From Ziziphus jujuba (lineage: Eukaryota; Streptophyta; Magnoliopsida; Rosales; Rhamnaceae), in assembly GCF_031755915.1 (NCBI RefSeq), contig NC_083384.1, forward strand, positions 30,671,001 to 30,735,000: a stretch of 64,000 bases of DNA, given 5' to 3'. Below the pieces are notes generated by a model that was not told where the DNA came from, did no database searches, and saw only the letters and a list, made by a program, of their open reading frames with translations. Below, piece by piece: positions 37,985 to 49,248 of this stretch (positions are counted from its first letter, which is position 1; each line of letters begins with the position of its first letter). The position numbers and the translations under genes are program-made.

Positions 37985-38060
37985 AAAAGGTGTTTTCCCA
38001 CGTGGGGAAAAGAAAAGAAAAAGAAAAAGAAAAAGAAAAAGAAAAAGAAAAAGAAAAAGG
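37985..38060 (+). repeat. Polypurine (AAAAAG)n tract in element C
   Basis: Repeated AAAAAG units from about 38010 to 38060, preceded by looser A/G-rich sequence. It also explains the Lys-rich and Phe-rich frames predicted here on either strand. Confidence 0.85.
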
Positions 38061-38534
38061 AAAATAAAAGAAATAAATTCAAATTAATTAAATAAAAATA
38101 TTATTATTTAAAATAATAATAAAAATAACTTGATTTTTAAACATGGTTGACATGTGGCATTTCACCATGGTGACACATGGTCACCTTCGTTAAGTCACAC
38201 GTGGCACATCGTTATACGTTCAAAAATAATGATAAAATAATACGGTATTTGAAAAACTCTACAGGTCCATAACTTTCAAACCACATGTCCAAATCGGACG
38301 TGCCGTTAGTCTACGGACTCGTATCGACGAACACTTCACAACCATGCATGAGTCAAAGCTCAACCTTGCATGAATAAAAAGTCAACTCCGGCACCCCTTG
38401 GACAGTTTGGACCTCAACTTGTTCTGCTCATAACTTTCAAACCGTAGCTCCGTTTTCAACGTGCTACTAGTCTACGAACTCGTGCCAACGTGTACTTCGT
38501 AACGGTACCTCAGTCAACCTAAAATTCCAACCGG

Positions 38535-38588
38535 GTCAAAAAGTCAACTTTTGACCCATTCGGTCAACGGTCAACAGTCAACCGTCAA
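38535..38588. promoter_or_regulatory. Cluster of seven W-box cores in element C
   Basis: GTCAA (TTGAC on minus) at 38535, 38543, 38563, 38570, 38577 and 38584, plus TTGAC at 38551. It lies in TNL-3 intron 4 close to exon 4 and corresponds to the cluster at 12389-12457 in element B. WRKY binding is inferred from the core only. Confidence 0.35.
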
Positions 38589-41422
38589 CCTCGGTCGACG
38601 TGCAAAAATTCCGACATGGTTCGGGACGGGGTGTTACATTAATCATTTAGATATATAACAAAAACTTGCTAAATAGCAATTAGCTAGGGAGAGAGATAAC
38701 ATACAAGATTTTTAAGTAATTCATAAATTGTATGATCAGGGAGGATGGTGCTGCGTGCTTTCTGATCCAAATTTTGACAACCAAAAAAGTCAGCATAACT
38801 ATGAAGATGAATCAGTTCTGGTATTTTCTTCAGTGACGTGCAATGTCTTACATTCAGATGTGTACAAAATAATGGAAGATCTGGTATTGATTTCAAGCTC
38901 TCACAATATTGGACCTCCAATGATGACAAAGTAGGTGGAAAGGGAGGCAATTTTTCGAGTTTTGAACAACCTTCGAGGAACAATTTCTCAAGTTTCCTTA
39001 AATCGCACAACTTGTTTGGGAGAAACTCAATTTCCTTGCAACTTTTAAGGTTGAATAGTTTGAGGGAAATTAAATTATCAATGGATTCCGGTAACTCTTC
39101 AATCCCTGATTCATTTAACCAAAGACATTTCAAGTGCTCCATAGGCTCTGAGATTTCAGGAAACCTTTCTAGTTATACACAACCAGACAAATCTAGTGAT
39201 TCAAGAGCTTTCAGCTTGCAAATGCTGGTTGGAAGACTTTTAAGTTGTTTGCAATTATCCAAATATAATCTAACGAGACAAGAGAGACTCCCAATTGATG
39301 AGGGCACTGCTTCAATTGGTGTCCCCCACAAACTTAAAATTCTTAAATTCTTTGGAAACTTTTGACAGATGTGGGATCCAGGTGAAGAGATGAAACTTTT
39401 GAAACATGTCAACTTCTGATTACAAATGTTGCTCAGAGCATTCTTGATGCCTCCATACTTTACAAGATCCGGATACCCTCCTGTGCTCCTTGATATCTCT
39501 TTGAAATCTCCAAGTTTGGAGCAACCATTCCAATTAAGATAAGTAAGTTTGTCAAGATTTTCTAGATATGGAATAACGTGGGCCAAACTTATACAGCCTT
39601 CAAAGTTTATACTTTCCAGGTTCGGAGCCAGCTGAGACAGATGTGGTATTTCTGTAAGGAGCTTGGAATATCTAAGATCCATCCTTCTTAACACTGGAAG
39701 AGACTTTGTGTGACAGGATAGTGAAAAATAGTACAATTATTTAGTATATCTTCATGTAGTTGAGACATAAGAAATAAAAGTTAGCTAAAAAGTTGAGCCC
39801 ATTACCAAGAAGTTAGGAAGTTAAGCATACCTGAACTTCATGAATCCAAAGTTTTTGAACATGGCTGTCTCGTAGTATCAGTTTAACAAGATTTTCGGGA
39901 GTAAAATTGAATGGCAATGATTTCAAAGGGAATAAATCCCATTGAAAATAATTTAGTTTCTCGGAAAGATAAGAATCAAGGCCTTGAGGAAGGTATAGTT
40001 TGAACTTATTTTTTCCAATGTTGTCACAATAAATTTTGAGGATTCGTAGATTACACATCTTCGAGAAGGCTGTATGACACGCTTTTACATCTCTGGTCAT
40101 TTTAGACATGTTGAATGATATGACTTCGATTGCTACAGTTCTCTGAAAATCAAATGAACATTAAAATAACCAATATGTCTATGGATATATACAATATTAT
40201 AATAAAAATTATTAAAAATACCATCGTACATAAACACCTAATAATTTTCTTCTTCTTAAAACAAATTTTCTATCATTTTAGAAGGAACCAATAATGCATT
40301 TGGGCTTACAGTATTTCTTTCCAAAACGTGGCAGATATCTTTAGCATCCCAAAGCCTACTACGATGACCAGGTTCTGCATGTCCATCACATATAATTTTT
40401 TGACCCATTTGTCGCAACAAATCATGCATCCATAGCTCATTACCTATCGAATATTTACCATCTTCAATTAACGACTTTTCAATGAGAACACTTATTCCTA
40501 TTTTCACCCAAGAGTCACCCTCATCTAGTAAGCTTTCTGCACGATCTCTAGTAAAACTCCCGTTAAAAAGGCATGCAATGTCAAGAAATATATTTTGAAG
40601 TCCTTTATCTAGTCCTTCATAACTTATTCTCAGCACATTTAAAATGTCCTCGTCTGGAAATTTTTTCAACTTATTTAATGCATTTTGCCACTCTTCTTTG
40701 CTTTTGGAATTAAGGAAAGAACCCAACACTTTAAGAGCTAATGGATTTCCACCTGCATAACTTGCCACCTTTTTTAACAGCATTTTGTCATCTATTGGAG
40801 GAGAATTTTTACTAAAAGCATGCAAATGGAAGAGCTCAAGAGATTCAGTGTCATTTAATCCCTTAACCTTGTAAATATATGTAGTCAATTTCTTAAGCAC
40901 TTGCACATTTCTAGTTGTAACAATGATTCTACTTCCAGGAGCAAGCTGATCATATCCTTCAACTAAATCTTCTAATTGGATCGAACTATCCACATCATCC
41001 AGAACATGAGAATCTTTTTACAACGAAGCTTTTCAAGAATATATGGTGATGCTACATATGGGCTATCCATTTTGAGAATAGCTTCATCATTTAGTAATTC
41101 ATAAAGAAGCGTCTTTCTCAAATGATTTGGTCCATATCTTGCATGTTCTTCTCTAACATCCCGAATAAAAGAGCAACCTTCAAACTGAAAGTATAACCCT
41201 TGATATAGAACACTAGCAAGGGTGGTTTTACCAATACCTCCCATGCCCCAAATACCTATAACATGAACATCTATTGAGCGAATAGATGATAATGAATTAA
41301 TTTCTTTGATCTTTTTTTCAATTCCAATGAGGCGGTCCTTGTAATGCTCACTTGAAGGTTGATATTTTGGCAATTTCAATGAAATATCTTCAAAAACATT
41401 TTGAACTAACTTGACCTCAGGA

Positions 41423-43158
41423 CTACATAAAAGCAGAAAAAAAAAAATTACAATTGCTAGAAAAGTTGGACCAACATCTTTTTATGAATCAGGTATTTGA
41501 AGCAAAAAGAAAAAAGAAAAATATTGAGAAACGGAGAATTTTTAGAACTAATACTTTGTTATTTATTTGCATTATTCAATTTTTCATCCTATATTATATT
41601 AATTTTCACCACAAGAAATTTGGCAATTAGCTACCAATGCTTTAGCTATGATACAAAATTATACAAATAGTGTTATTTATTGCCTGATTTAATTATTATT
41701 CTATTATTTCTTTGTTATTTATTATTGTAAAATTAATTATTGGAATTTATCCCAAATCTTCTCTCATTCTTTTTTTTTTTTTTTATCGTGTTCTTTTCAT
41801 TCAATTAGAAAATGTTACATACGTGCCTTAACGATAATTTTATATAATACTATTTTAAACAGTACATAGGTATAATTAATTAAATTGTTATGTGTTTTGG
41901 GCATAGTCTAGTTGGCAATGATCATTAATAATAATCTGGCATAGGAATTTTTGGGGTACTAAATTCTAAAATTAAAGTCAAGTTATGGCACTTCTAAAGT
42001 ACAATTGCAATATAGTGTTATGTGTTTTTATTTATTAACACCAAGGTTCATAATTTGAGGTGCAAAATTGCAACAGTTCATTTAAATGTTGGTCCATTTA
42101 TGCTCATCTCCTGTTCGTGTTGGTGTATGTATTTGTTCTATCATACTTGTGTTAGCCTGTATTTTTATCATGTTGTGTTCGTGCCGAAACGTTTATATTA
42201 TTTATACTAACATACTATTTTATTTATTTTAATTATTTATTGATTAAAATTAATATATTATACAAAGTAAATATGACATCTAACTTAAATTCACTACAAT
42301 AAACTTATTTTATGATTTGTTATGTAATTAATATTTACATAAAGATATTACATAATTAATTAATTACAAAATTTCTAAGCCAAAAAAATCTCTAAATAAA
42401 TAAAAATATGATAGCTAAAACAATTTCAAAAATTTAAATCACAAATACAAATTAATTTAATAAAGTATTACACTAATTAATTTGAAAAAATTAACTAAAT
42501 AATGAAAAATATAAGTTAACTAATATAATATATTATTCATATATTACTAGTGTTAGTCATGTCATGTGCTTATGCCATGTCTGGTCTATCATAAACTTAT
42601 GCTGTGCTTGCCTAGGCACAGCCAGTTATGTGTTTCATACTTGGTAGGGCATAGTTTGTGTCATGCCGTATTCGTGTTTTTAACATGTCGTACGCCAACC
42701 CATTTTGACACCTCTGCTAATTAATGAGACTTTTCATCATCTATATCTATGCTTGGAGGGATGTTCCAAGATTAGTAAAAGCTCAAAATATAACTTGTTG
42801 GTTGTTTATTGAAGAAGGATTATTGTTCATCTCAACTCTTATTTATTTGGGGGATTCAATTGAATGGCGAGTTTTCTATCTAAACTCTTATCATTTAGAT
42901 GGATTCCTAACTTTGGTGAGTTAAACCTTCATCTCTTAAGCGGGTTCTTGAGAATGGAGGGTTGGGTTCTTGTGTTTTTGACCAATTTTCAATTAAACTT
43001 TGGTTTTCCCCACATTTCTGTATCATAATCCCAAATTTGTTTTGAGGCTGAAAATCTTCCCTCCCCAATTTATCCAATAAAAAAATTAAAAAATAAAAAG
43101 CAGCTATCCTATTTTACGCTTCTACTGGTATTATTAATTAGGATAGAGATTAGAATAC
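41423..43158 (-). other. First intron of TNL-3
   Basis: The minus donor GTATTC is at 43158 and the acceptor TATGTAG ends at 41423. It is longer (1.74 kb) than in TNL-2 (775 bp) and TNL-4 (595 bp). The extra sequence near 42090-42716 contains runs rich in CATGTCG and CGTGTT and ends ATTTTGACACCTCTG, which could be the end of an old hAT-type element; I could not find its partner end. Confidence 0.5.
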
Positions 43159-43411
43159 CTGAAATCCTTTGAATCCAAGCCACATAGATTGGATGCTTTT
43201 GTTAAAGCAGCCCTCCATTGATGCACCTTCTCCATTCTATCCTTGAAACCTTTTTCATGTGCAGCAAATGCAACTCCATAACTCCCTTTTTGCTTTCGTA
43301 CAACCGATGGATCTATGCCGTAAAATATTGGCATGACAATTTGTAAATTTGTTCTTTTACATTCAAGTATTTGCAGCAGTTCATCCAAACACCATGTGGA
43401 TGAAGCATAGT

Positions 43412-44111
43412 TGTGAGAATTAATCCTCAAAACTTTTGTAAAATGTGTTTACTGGTTTGATGTTGTGACAGAACAAAGAAGAGGAGAGAAGCTGCAGTTT
43501 TTTGGTTGTTGGTTTTTTGATAGAACGGCATCGTTTATGAAGCTGAAAATATATCTCTTGTATTGCCACATCAGCAAAGCTATTGGGCTCACTTAAACAA
43601 TGCTGTGTCGTTTTGTTTCTTATCAGTTATATCAGTTTTTGATGCCACATCACAGCAAAACGAGGTGTTTTAAGAGAGGCAGTTCATAAAGAAATACAGG
43701 GGTCTTTTTCAAGCTTAAAAAAAGAAAAAAGAAGAAAACAGAGAGAGCAGCTGGTGTGTCTTCTTCGTTGTTCTAGAGAGAGAAAGTTCCAGATCGGTTT
43801 TTAGAGAGAGAAATTCCAAAGTTCTTTGTATGGGTTTTTCTACACCTTGTTTTTCTATGTGAAAGAGAGTGGTTTCTTTGTGAAACACAAGAGTGAGGAT
43901 GTAATTGGGACTTTGGGATTGGTTTTGGGTTTCTTGTGTGAGATCACCATTGTTGATCTGGTTTTTGAGCTTGTAAACACAGATTTTCTCATAGTGCAGA
44001 AGCTTCACACTGGAGCACGAGGACGTAGGTCAATTTCGACCGAACCTCGATAAAATTTCTATGTTGGTTTGTAGTTTAGATTCTTTGATTTTATTCTTAG
44101 AATACATAACA
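43412..44111 (+). repeat. Copia-3 5' LTR (700 bp)
   Basis: Nearly the same as 48313-48987. The main difference is about 20 extra bases near 43893-43915 and a few in the A-rich stretch near 43720; substitutions are few. It lies on the coding-end side of the interrupted TIR exon. Confidence 0.95.
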
Positions 44112-44124
44112 TTGGTATCAGAGC
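44112..44124 (+). other. Primer binding site of Copia-3
   Basis: TTGGTATCAGAGC follows the 5' LTR directly, the usual initiator-Met-tRNA site of copia elements. Confidence 0.92.
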
Positions 44125-44204
44125 TTGTGGCTCGTTCTTGGAGGCTTATTCTTTGAGTCTTGATTATCTAAGTTTCTGCAATTGGGTTCGTTGAATCATC
44201 AACA

Positions 44205-45587
44205 ATGTCTACGAGACTTGAAGTGGAGGTTTTCAATGCAAAGGGTGATTTCTTGCTCTGGCGTAAGAAGATGAGAGTCGTGCTGGTTCAACTGAAGGTT
44301 GCGAAGGCCATTAACAAGTCCTTTGCTGCAGACGTTCTAGAGGAAAAACGTTTAGAGATTGATGAAATTGCTATGAGCACCATCATTCTACATCTTTCAG
44401 ACAATATTTTAAGGAAAGTTGATGAAGTTCAGACCACTGCTGAGATGTGGGGTAAATTGGAGAAATTATATCTGGTAAGATCTCTGCCAGATCGTATTCT
44501 TTTACTTGAACAATTCTTTGGCTTTAAGATGGATGTCTCTAAGGATTTAGATGCTAATTTGGACATCTTTAATAAGTTGATTCTTGATCTTGCCAATTGC
44601 AAAGTTGTTTTCAATGATGAACATAATGTTGTTATTCTATTAAATTCATTGCCTGAGACTTACAGAGAGGTTAAAAATGCCATTAAGTATGGTAGAAATT
44701 CTTTGTCATTAGATGTAGTAGTAAGTGCTTTGAAGTCCAGAGACTTGGAATTAAAATCTGAGTTTAAAGGGGAAGGATTTGCTGTGAGAGGAAGGAGTAC
44801 TACCAGGAATTGGGTACAAAATGACCATAGGAGCAAGTCTAGAGAAACTTCAAGGTCTAAGTCTAGAACTAGAGGCAAGAAGTGTTTTTACTATAAGAAA
44901 GAGGGACATTTTATCAAGTATTGCTTCAAGAAAAAGAAAGATGAGAAAGCAAAGAACCAGGAAAGTGGAGATTTGGCTATAGCCTCCACAGATTCAGACC
45001 CTGCTGAGGTATTAGTTGTAACACCTGACCAAAATAACTCTGAGTGGGTTTTAGATTCAGGGTGTTCCTTTCATATGTGCCCAAACTTAGAGTATTTTCA
45101 GTCCTATACTAAATATGATGGTGGTCATGTTTTGTTGGGTAATAATGTCTCATGCCAAGTGGTAGGAATAGGTAATATTCAATTACAAATGTTTGATGGA
45201 ACTGTGAAGACTTTATCTTCTGTTAGACATGTGCCTGATTTAAAACGAAATTTAATATCACTTGATGTGCTTGATGAATCTGGTTACTCTTGTAAGACTG
45301 AAAATGGAAGTATGAAAATTTCTAGAGGTTCTTTTGTTGCAATGAAAGGTACTAAGAAAAATGGCTTGTATGTTTTGTGTGGTAAAGCTGTTTTGAATGC
45401 TAGCAATGCATCTATAGCATCATCAATTGATAAAACTGATCTGTGGCATAAGAGATTAGGCCATATTAGTGAGAAAGGTTTGTTTTATTTGAATAAAATG
45501 AATGTTTTTGGCAAGGACATGGTCAGCAAGCTTGATTTTTGTGAAAATTGTGTTCTTGGAAAACAACATAGATTGAGTTTCAATTGA
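44205..45587 (+). pseudogene. Copia-3 Gag-protease frame (460 codons)
   Basis: Starts MSTRLEVEVFNAKGDFLLWR. The gag core (UBN2-like, residues about 1-190) is followed by an Arg/Ser-rich basic part and a zinc knuckle reading CFYYKKEGHFIKYC, in which the second Cys is Tyr. The protease has WVLDSGCSFHM (DSG active site, about residue 283) and ends in the GAG-pre-integrase segment LWHKRLGHISEKG and CENCVLGKQHRLSFN. The TGA at 45585 ends the frame where pol should continue. RNA binding by the knuckle is likely weakened. Confidence 0.88.
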
Positions 45588-46665
45588 GTACAAGTAAAGC
45601 TAAATCTATGTTAGATTATGTGCACGCTGACTTATGGGGCCTGCCAAAGTGCAAACACAATCTGGAAATAAATATTTTTTTTCTATAATTGATGGTTACT
45701 CTAGAAAAGTTTGGATTTATTTGTTAAAATCAAAAGATGAGGCTTTTACAAAGTTTAAAGAGTGGAAATTGCTAGTAGAAAACCAAACCAGCAAGCTTGT
45801 TAAAGCTTTGAGGACTGATAATGGTTTGGAATTTTGCAACAAAGAATTTGATGATTTCTGTAAAAATCATGGCATCTTGAGGCATAGGATTGTAAAGCAC
45901 ACACCACAACAAAATGGTGTAGCTGAAAGAATGAATAGGACACTTCTTAATAAAGTTAGATGCATGTTAGTGTCTTCTGGTTTGCCTAAAATGTTCTAGG
46001 GTGAAGCTGTTATGGCAGCCATGAATTTAGTGAATTTATCACCCTCAACAGCACTTGATTTTAAGACACCAGAACAGGTTTGGACAGGTAAGCAACCAGA
46101 TTATTCAAATCTGAGAATTTTTGGGTGTGCTGCCTATGCTCATCAATCTGAGGCAAAATTAGAACCTAGGAGTGTTAAATGTGTTTTCCTAGGCTATCCA
46201 CAAGGTGTCAAAGGGTATAGGTTATGGGTTAGAGAAAGTCAAGGATTTAAGGTGATTATTAGTAGGGATGTGATATTTGATGAAAATACCATGCCTTGCA
46301 AAGCTACTAACCATGCAGGTATTGAAGCTAATGAACAATTAGAAACAAGGCAGCTTGATTTATTCTCTGAGGTGGAGAGTGAAGGAGCTGTTAAAGGAGA
46401 TGATGACTCTTAAATGAAGACAATTATGGAACCTACTGAACCTGTTATATCTGGACAGCAAGCATCTGATCAATTGGATGAAGAATCATATGAAGAACAA
46501 CCTGTCCACCCTTCACCAAGATCAAATCAAAGGAGATCTGCTTCACCAAGCTATTTGCTCACTCGAGATAGAGCAAGGAGGCAAATCAAGCCCACTAGGA
46601 GATATGGTTATGCGGATTATTTAGCTTATGCCCTGGTTTCTTTTTCAAGATTTAACCGAAAGTGA
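45588..46665 (+). pseudogene. Copia-3 integrase, broken
   Basis: HADLWG (first Asp, about 45622) is in one frame. A 1-nt loss in the G run near 45638 moves the rest to another frame: GNKYFFSIIDGYSRKVWIYL, LRTDNGLEF (second Asp) and NGVAERMNRT (Glu). In-frame stops follow at 45997 (TAG at a Trp position, TGG in relatives) and 46411 (TAA). The C-terminal part (LRIFGCAAYAHQ, KCVFLGYPQGVKGYRLW) is clear. All three DDE residues are present but not in one frame. Confidence 0.87.
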
Positions 46666-48235
46666 GCCTAAGACTTATGCTGAAGCAATTAAGTCAAAGT
46701 AAGCAGCTCAATGGAAGGAGGCAATGGTTGAGGAGATGGAATCATTGCATATGAATAAAACGTGGATTTTGGTCCCATCCCCAACAGATCAGCGAGTTGT
46801 AGATTGTAAATGGATTTACAAGGTCAAAGAAGGTTTAACTAGTTCTGAACCAATGAGATTCAAGGCAAGACTTGTGGCCAAGGGGTTCACACAAGTCAAA
46901 GGTATTAATTACAATGAGATCTTCTCACCTGTAGTTAAGTACACAACAATCAGAACTATGTTAGCTTTAGTGACACAATTTGATTGGGAGCTGGAGCAAC
47001 TTGATGTAAAATCTGCTTTTTTACATGGAGAGTTGGAGGAAACTATATATATGAGACAGCCTGAGGGTTTCGAAGTCAAGAAGAAGGGTGGAGAGCTTGT
47101 GTGCTTATTGAAGAAGTCATTGTATGGGCTTAAACAGTCACCAAGACAATGGTATAAAATATTCAACTCTTTTGTGGTGAAAATTGGATTCACAAGGAGC
47201 ATCTTTGATAGTTGTTTCTACTTTAAGGATTCCATGAGTGATGAAGTAGTATATCTATTGCTTTATGTGGATGATATGCTGGTTACAGGTCCAAAGATGA
47301 AGATCATACAATCGGTGAAGGAGCTACTCAAGTCTGAATTTGATATGAAGAATCTTGGTCCAGCGAAGAAGATTTTGGGAATCACAATTCTAAGGAATAG
47401 GAAGAACTCTAAAATGAAGTTGTTACAGTCATCATACATACAGAAGATTGTTTCAAAGTTTTCAATGGAGAATGCTAAAGTGGCAAATGTGCCATTTGGG
47501 GGACATTTTAAGTTGTCTATTGATCAATGTCCAACCACAGATCAAGAAAGAGAAGAAATGTTAAGAATTCCTTATTCGAATGCTGTTGGTTCTGTAATGT
47601 ACCTCATGATATGCATTAGACCAGATTTGGCTTTTGGAATTAGTGTATTGAGCAGGTATATGGCTAATCCGAGAAGAGGTCATTGGGAAGCGATGAAGTG
47701 GCTGTTGAGATATCTTAAGCAAACAGCAAATGAAGGACTAATTTTCAAAGGAAATCAAGATGAAATTGAGTTAAATGGTTACTTAGATTCGGACTATGTA
47801 GGAGATAGGGACAAGAGGAGGTCTATTTCTTCATATGTTTTTACCCTATGTGGTAATTGTGTGAGCTGGAAATCACATCTACAACCTGTTGTAGCTTTAT
47901 CAACAACCGAGGCGGAATATATATCTGCAACAGAGGCTGCTAAGGAGGCAATATGGCTTAAAGGTCTAGTAATGGAGCTAAAAATACTTAATCAATATGT
48001 GGTGTTGTTTTCGGACAGCCAAAGTGCAATACATTTGTGCAAAAATCCTGTTTTTCATGAGAGGTCTAAACATATCCAAGTAAAGTATCATTTTATTCGG
48101 GATATGGTTTCACAACAAGTGTTTAAGTTGGAGAAAATTCCAACTGAGTTCAACCCATTAGATATGGGAACAAAGGTCTTGCCTGTGAGCAAGTTTAATG
48201 TTTGTAAAAGCTTGCTCAGGATTGGGGTAGGTTAG
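46666..48235 (+). pseudogene. Copia-3 reverse transcriptase and RNase H
   Basis: After a TAA at 46700 the frame is open from 46703 to 48235. It has RFKARLVAKGFTQVKGINY, QLDVKSAFLHGELEETIYM, SLYGLKQSPRQWY, the catalytic LLLYVDDMLV (near 47255-47284), and the RNase H parts DSDYVGDRDKRRS, STTEAEYISATEA, SDSQSAIHLCKNP and KHIQVKYHFIRD. In this stretch all usual copia motifs are complete. Upstream stops mean it is not made as part of the polyprotein. Confidence 0.92.
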
Positions 48236-48312
48236 ACTTGAAGAGAGATGAGATTGCTGGGAAGGTGTTTGAGTTTCTGCACGTTTTATGTTTTGAGGAT
48301 TAGGTGGAGATA

Positions 48313-48987
48313 TGTGAGAATTAATCCTCAAAACTTTTGTAAAATGTGTTTATTGGTTTGATGTTGTGACAGAACAAAGAAAAGGAGAGAAGCTGCAGTT
48401 TTTTGGTTGTTGGTTTTTTGATAGAACGGCATCGTTTATGAAGCTGAAAATATATCTCTTGTATTGTCACATCAGCAAAGCTATTGGGCTCACTTAAACG
48501 ATGCTGTGTCGTTTTGTTTCTTATCAGTTATATCAGTTTTTGATGCCACATCACAGCAAAACGAGGTGTTTTAAGAGAGGCAGTTCATAAAGAAATACAG
48601 GAGTCTTTTTCAAGCTTAAAAAAAAAAAAAAGAAAACAGAGAGACAACTGGTGTGTCTTATTCGTTGTTCTAGAGAGAGAAAGTTCCAAATCAGTTTTTA
48701 GAGAGAGAAATTCCAAAGTTCTTTGTATGGGTTTTTCTACACCTTGTTTTTCTATGTGAAAGAGAGTGGTTTCTTTGTGAAACACAAGAGTGGATTGGTT
48801 TCGGGTTTCTTGTGTGAGATCACCATTGTTGATCTGGTTTTTGAGCTTGTAAACACAGATTTTCTCATAGTGCAGAAGCTTCACACTGGAGCACGAGGAC
48901 GTAGGTCAATTTCGACCGAACCTCGATAAAATTTCTGTATTGATTTGTAGTTTAGATTCTTGGATTTTATTCTTAGAATACATAACA
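48313..48987 (+). repeat. Copia-3 3' LTR (675 bp)
   Basis: Starts TGTGAGAATTAATCC after GGATTAGGTGGAGATA and ends AGAATACATAACA, followed by the second ATAGT copy. It lies directly against the N-terminal half of the TNL-3 TIR exon. Confidence 0.95.
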
Positions 48988-49248
48988 ATAGTTTTCCGAG
49001 AAAATGATTACTGAAATCTTGGATCCCTTGATAGCTTTGCGAAGTGTGGGAGAAATTTCATCGCCTCTCTCAAGTTCATGATCATCCATGAAAGTTAAGA
49101 TCTGGTTTGCAGATAAAGCTGCATAGAGATAGCTGGCAAATCCTTTGCGGGTGTCCTCGCCTTTGAAACTGATAAACACATCGTATTTTTCTACAAAACC
49201 GTACTTCTGTTGAGGAGAGATTGGTGAAGAAAGAGAAGAACAAGCCAT

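Larger units (their letters stand above)
35546..38638 (-). mobile_element. Solo-LTR-like element C (3.09 kb) in the last intron of TNL-3
   Basis: Reverse orientation: minus-strand ends are TGTAACACCCCGTCCC and GGACGGGTCCTGACA, the same as in A and B. A perfect 5-bp duplication TTAAT flanks it (35541-35545 and 38639-38643). The insertion point is between TNL exons 4 and 5. There is no coding domain. The long frames near 37350-37870 lie in a GC-rich part on both strands and are not shared by A and B. TG...CA ends, a 5-bp duplication and lack of internal repeats fit a solo LTR. Confidence 0.85.
43412..48987 (+). mobile_element. Copia-3: full-length Ty1/copia element in the TIR exon of TNL-3
   Basis: LTRs at 43412-44111 (700 bp) and 48313-48987 (675 bp), both starting TGTGAGAATT and ending ACATAACA. 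The flanking duplication ATAGT is perfect (43407-43411 and 48988-48992). The primer site is at 44112 and a purine-rich tract lies before 48313. Gag, protease, integrase, reverse transcriptase and RNase H are all present in order, but stops and frameshifts break the polyprotein. The domain order and motifs fit the Tork/TNT1-like group. It is the best preserved element here. Confidence 0.96.
34867..49248 (-). pseudogene. TNL-3: TIR-NB-LRR disease resistance pseudogene with two transposon insertions
   Basis: Parts: TIR exon in two halves, 48988-49248 and 43159-43411, split by Copia-3; NB-ARC exon 40310-41422; short LRR exon 39831-40142; long LRR exon 38705-39703; C-JID exon 34867-35509; element C in the last intron. 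Removing Copia-3 and one ATAGT copy leaves a TIR exon of 509 nt with the correct phase, so the TIR was open when hit. The NB-ARC keeps GMGGIGKTT, but one base is missing in the kinase-2 codons (near 41006), shifting frame. The long LRR exon has a TAA near 39173, its acceptor is weakened (CACAAAG), and the C-JID exon is shifted between 35214 and 35252. The short LRR exon and the rest of NB-ARC are open. Confidence 0.92.

Noticed and set aside
42500..42716. Possible hAT-type transposon end (ATTTTGACACCTCTG)
   Set aside because: Only one end is seen; no matching inverted end or 8-bp duplication was found, so I do not list it as an element.
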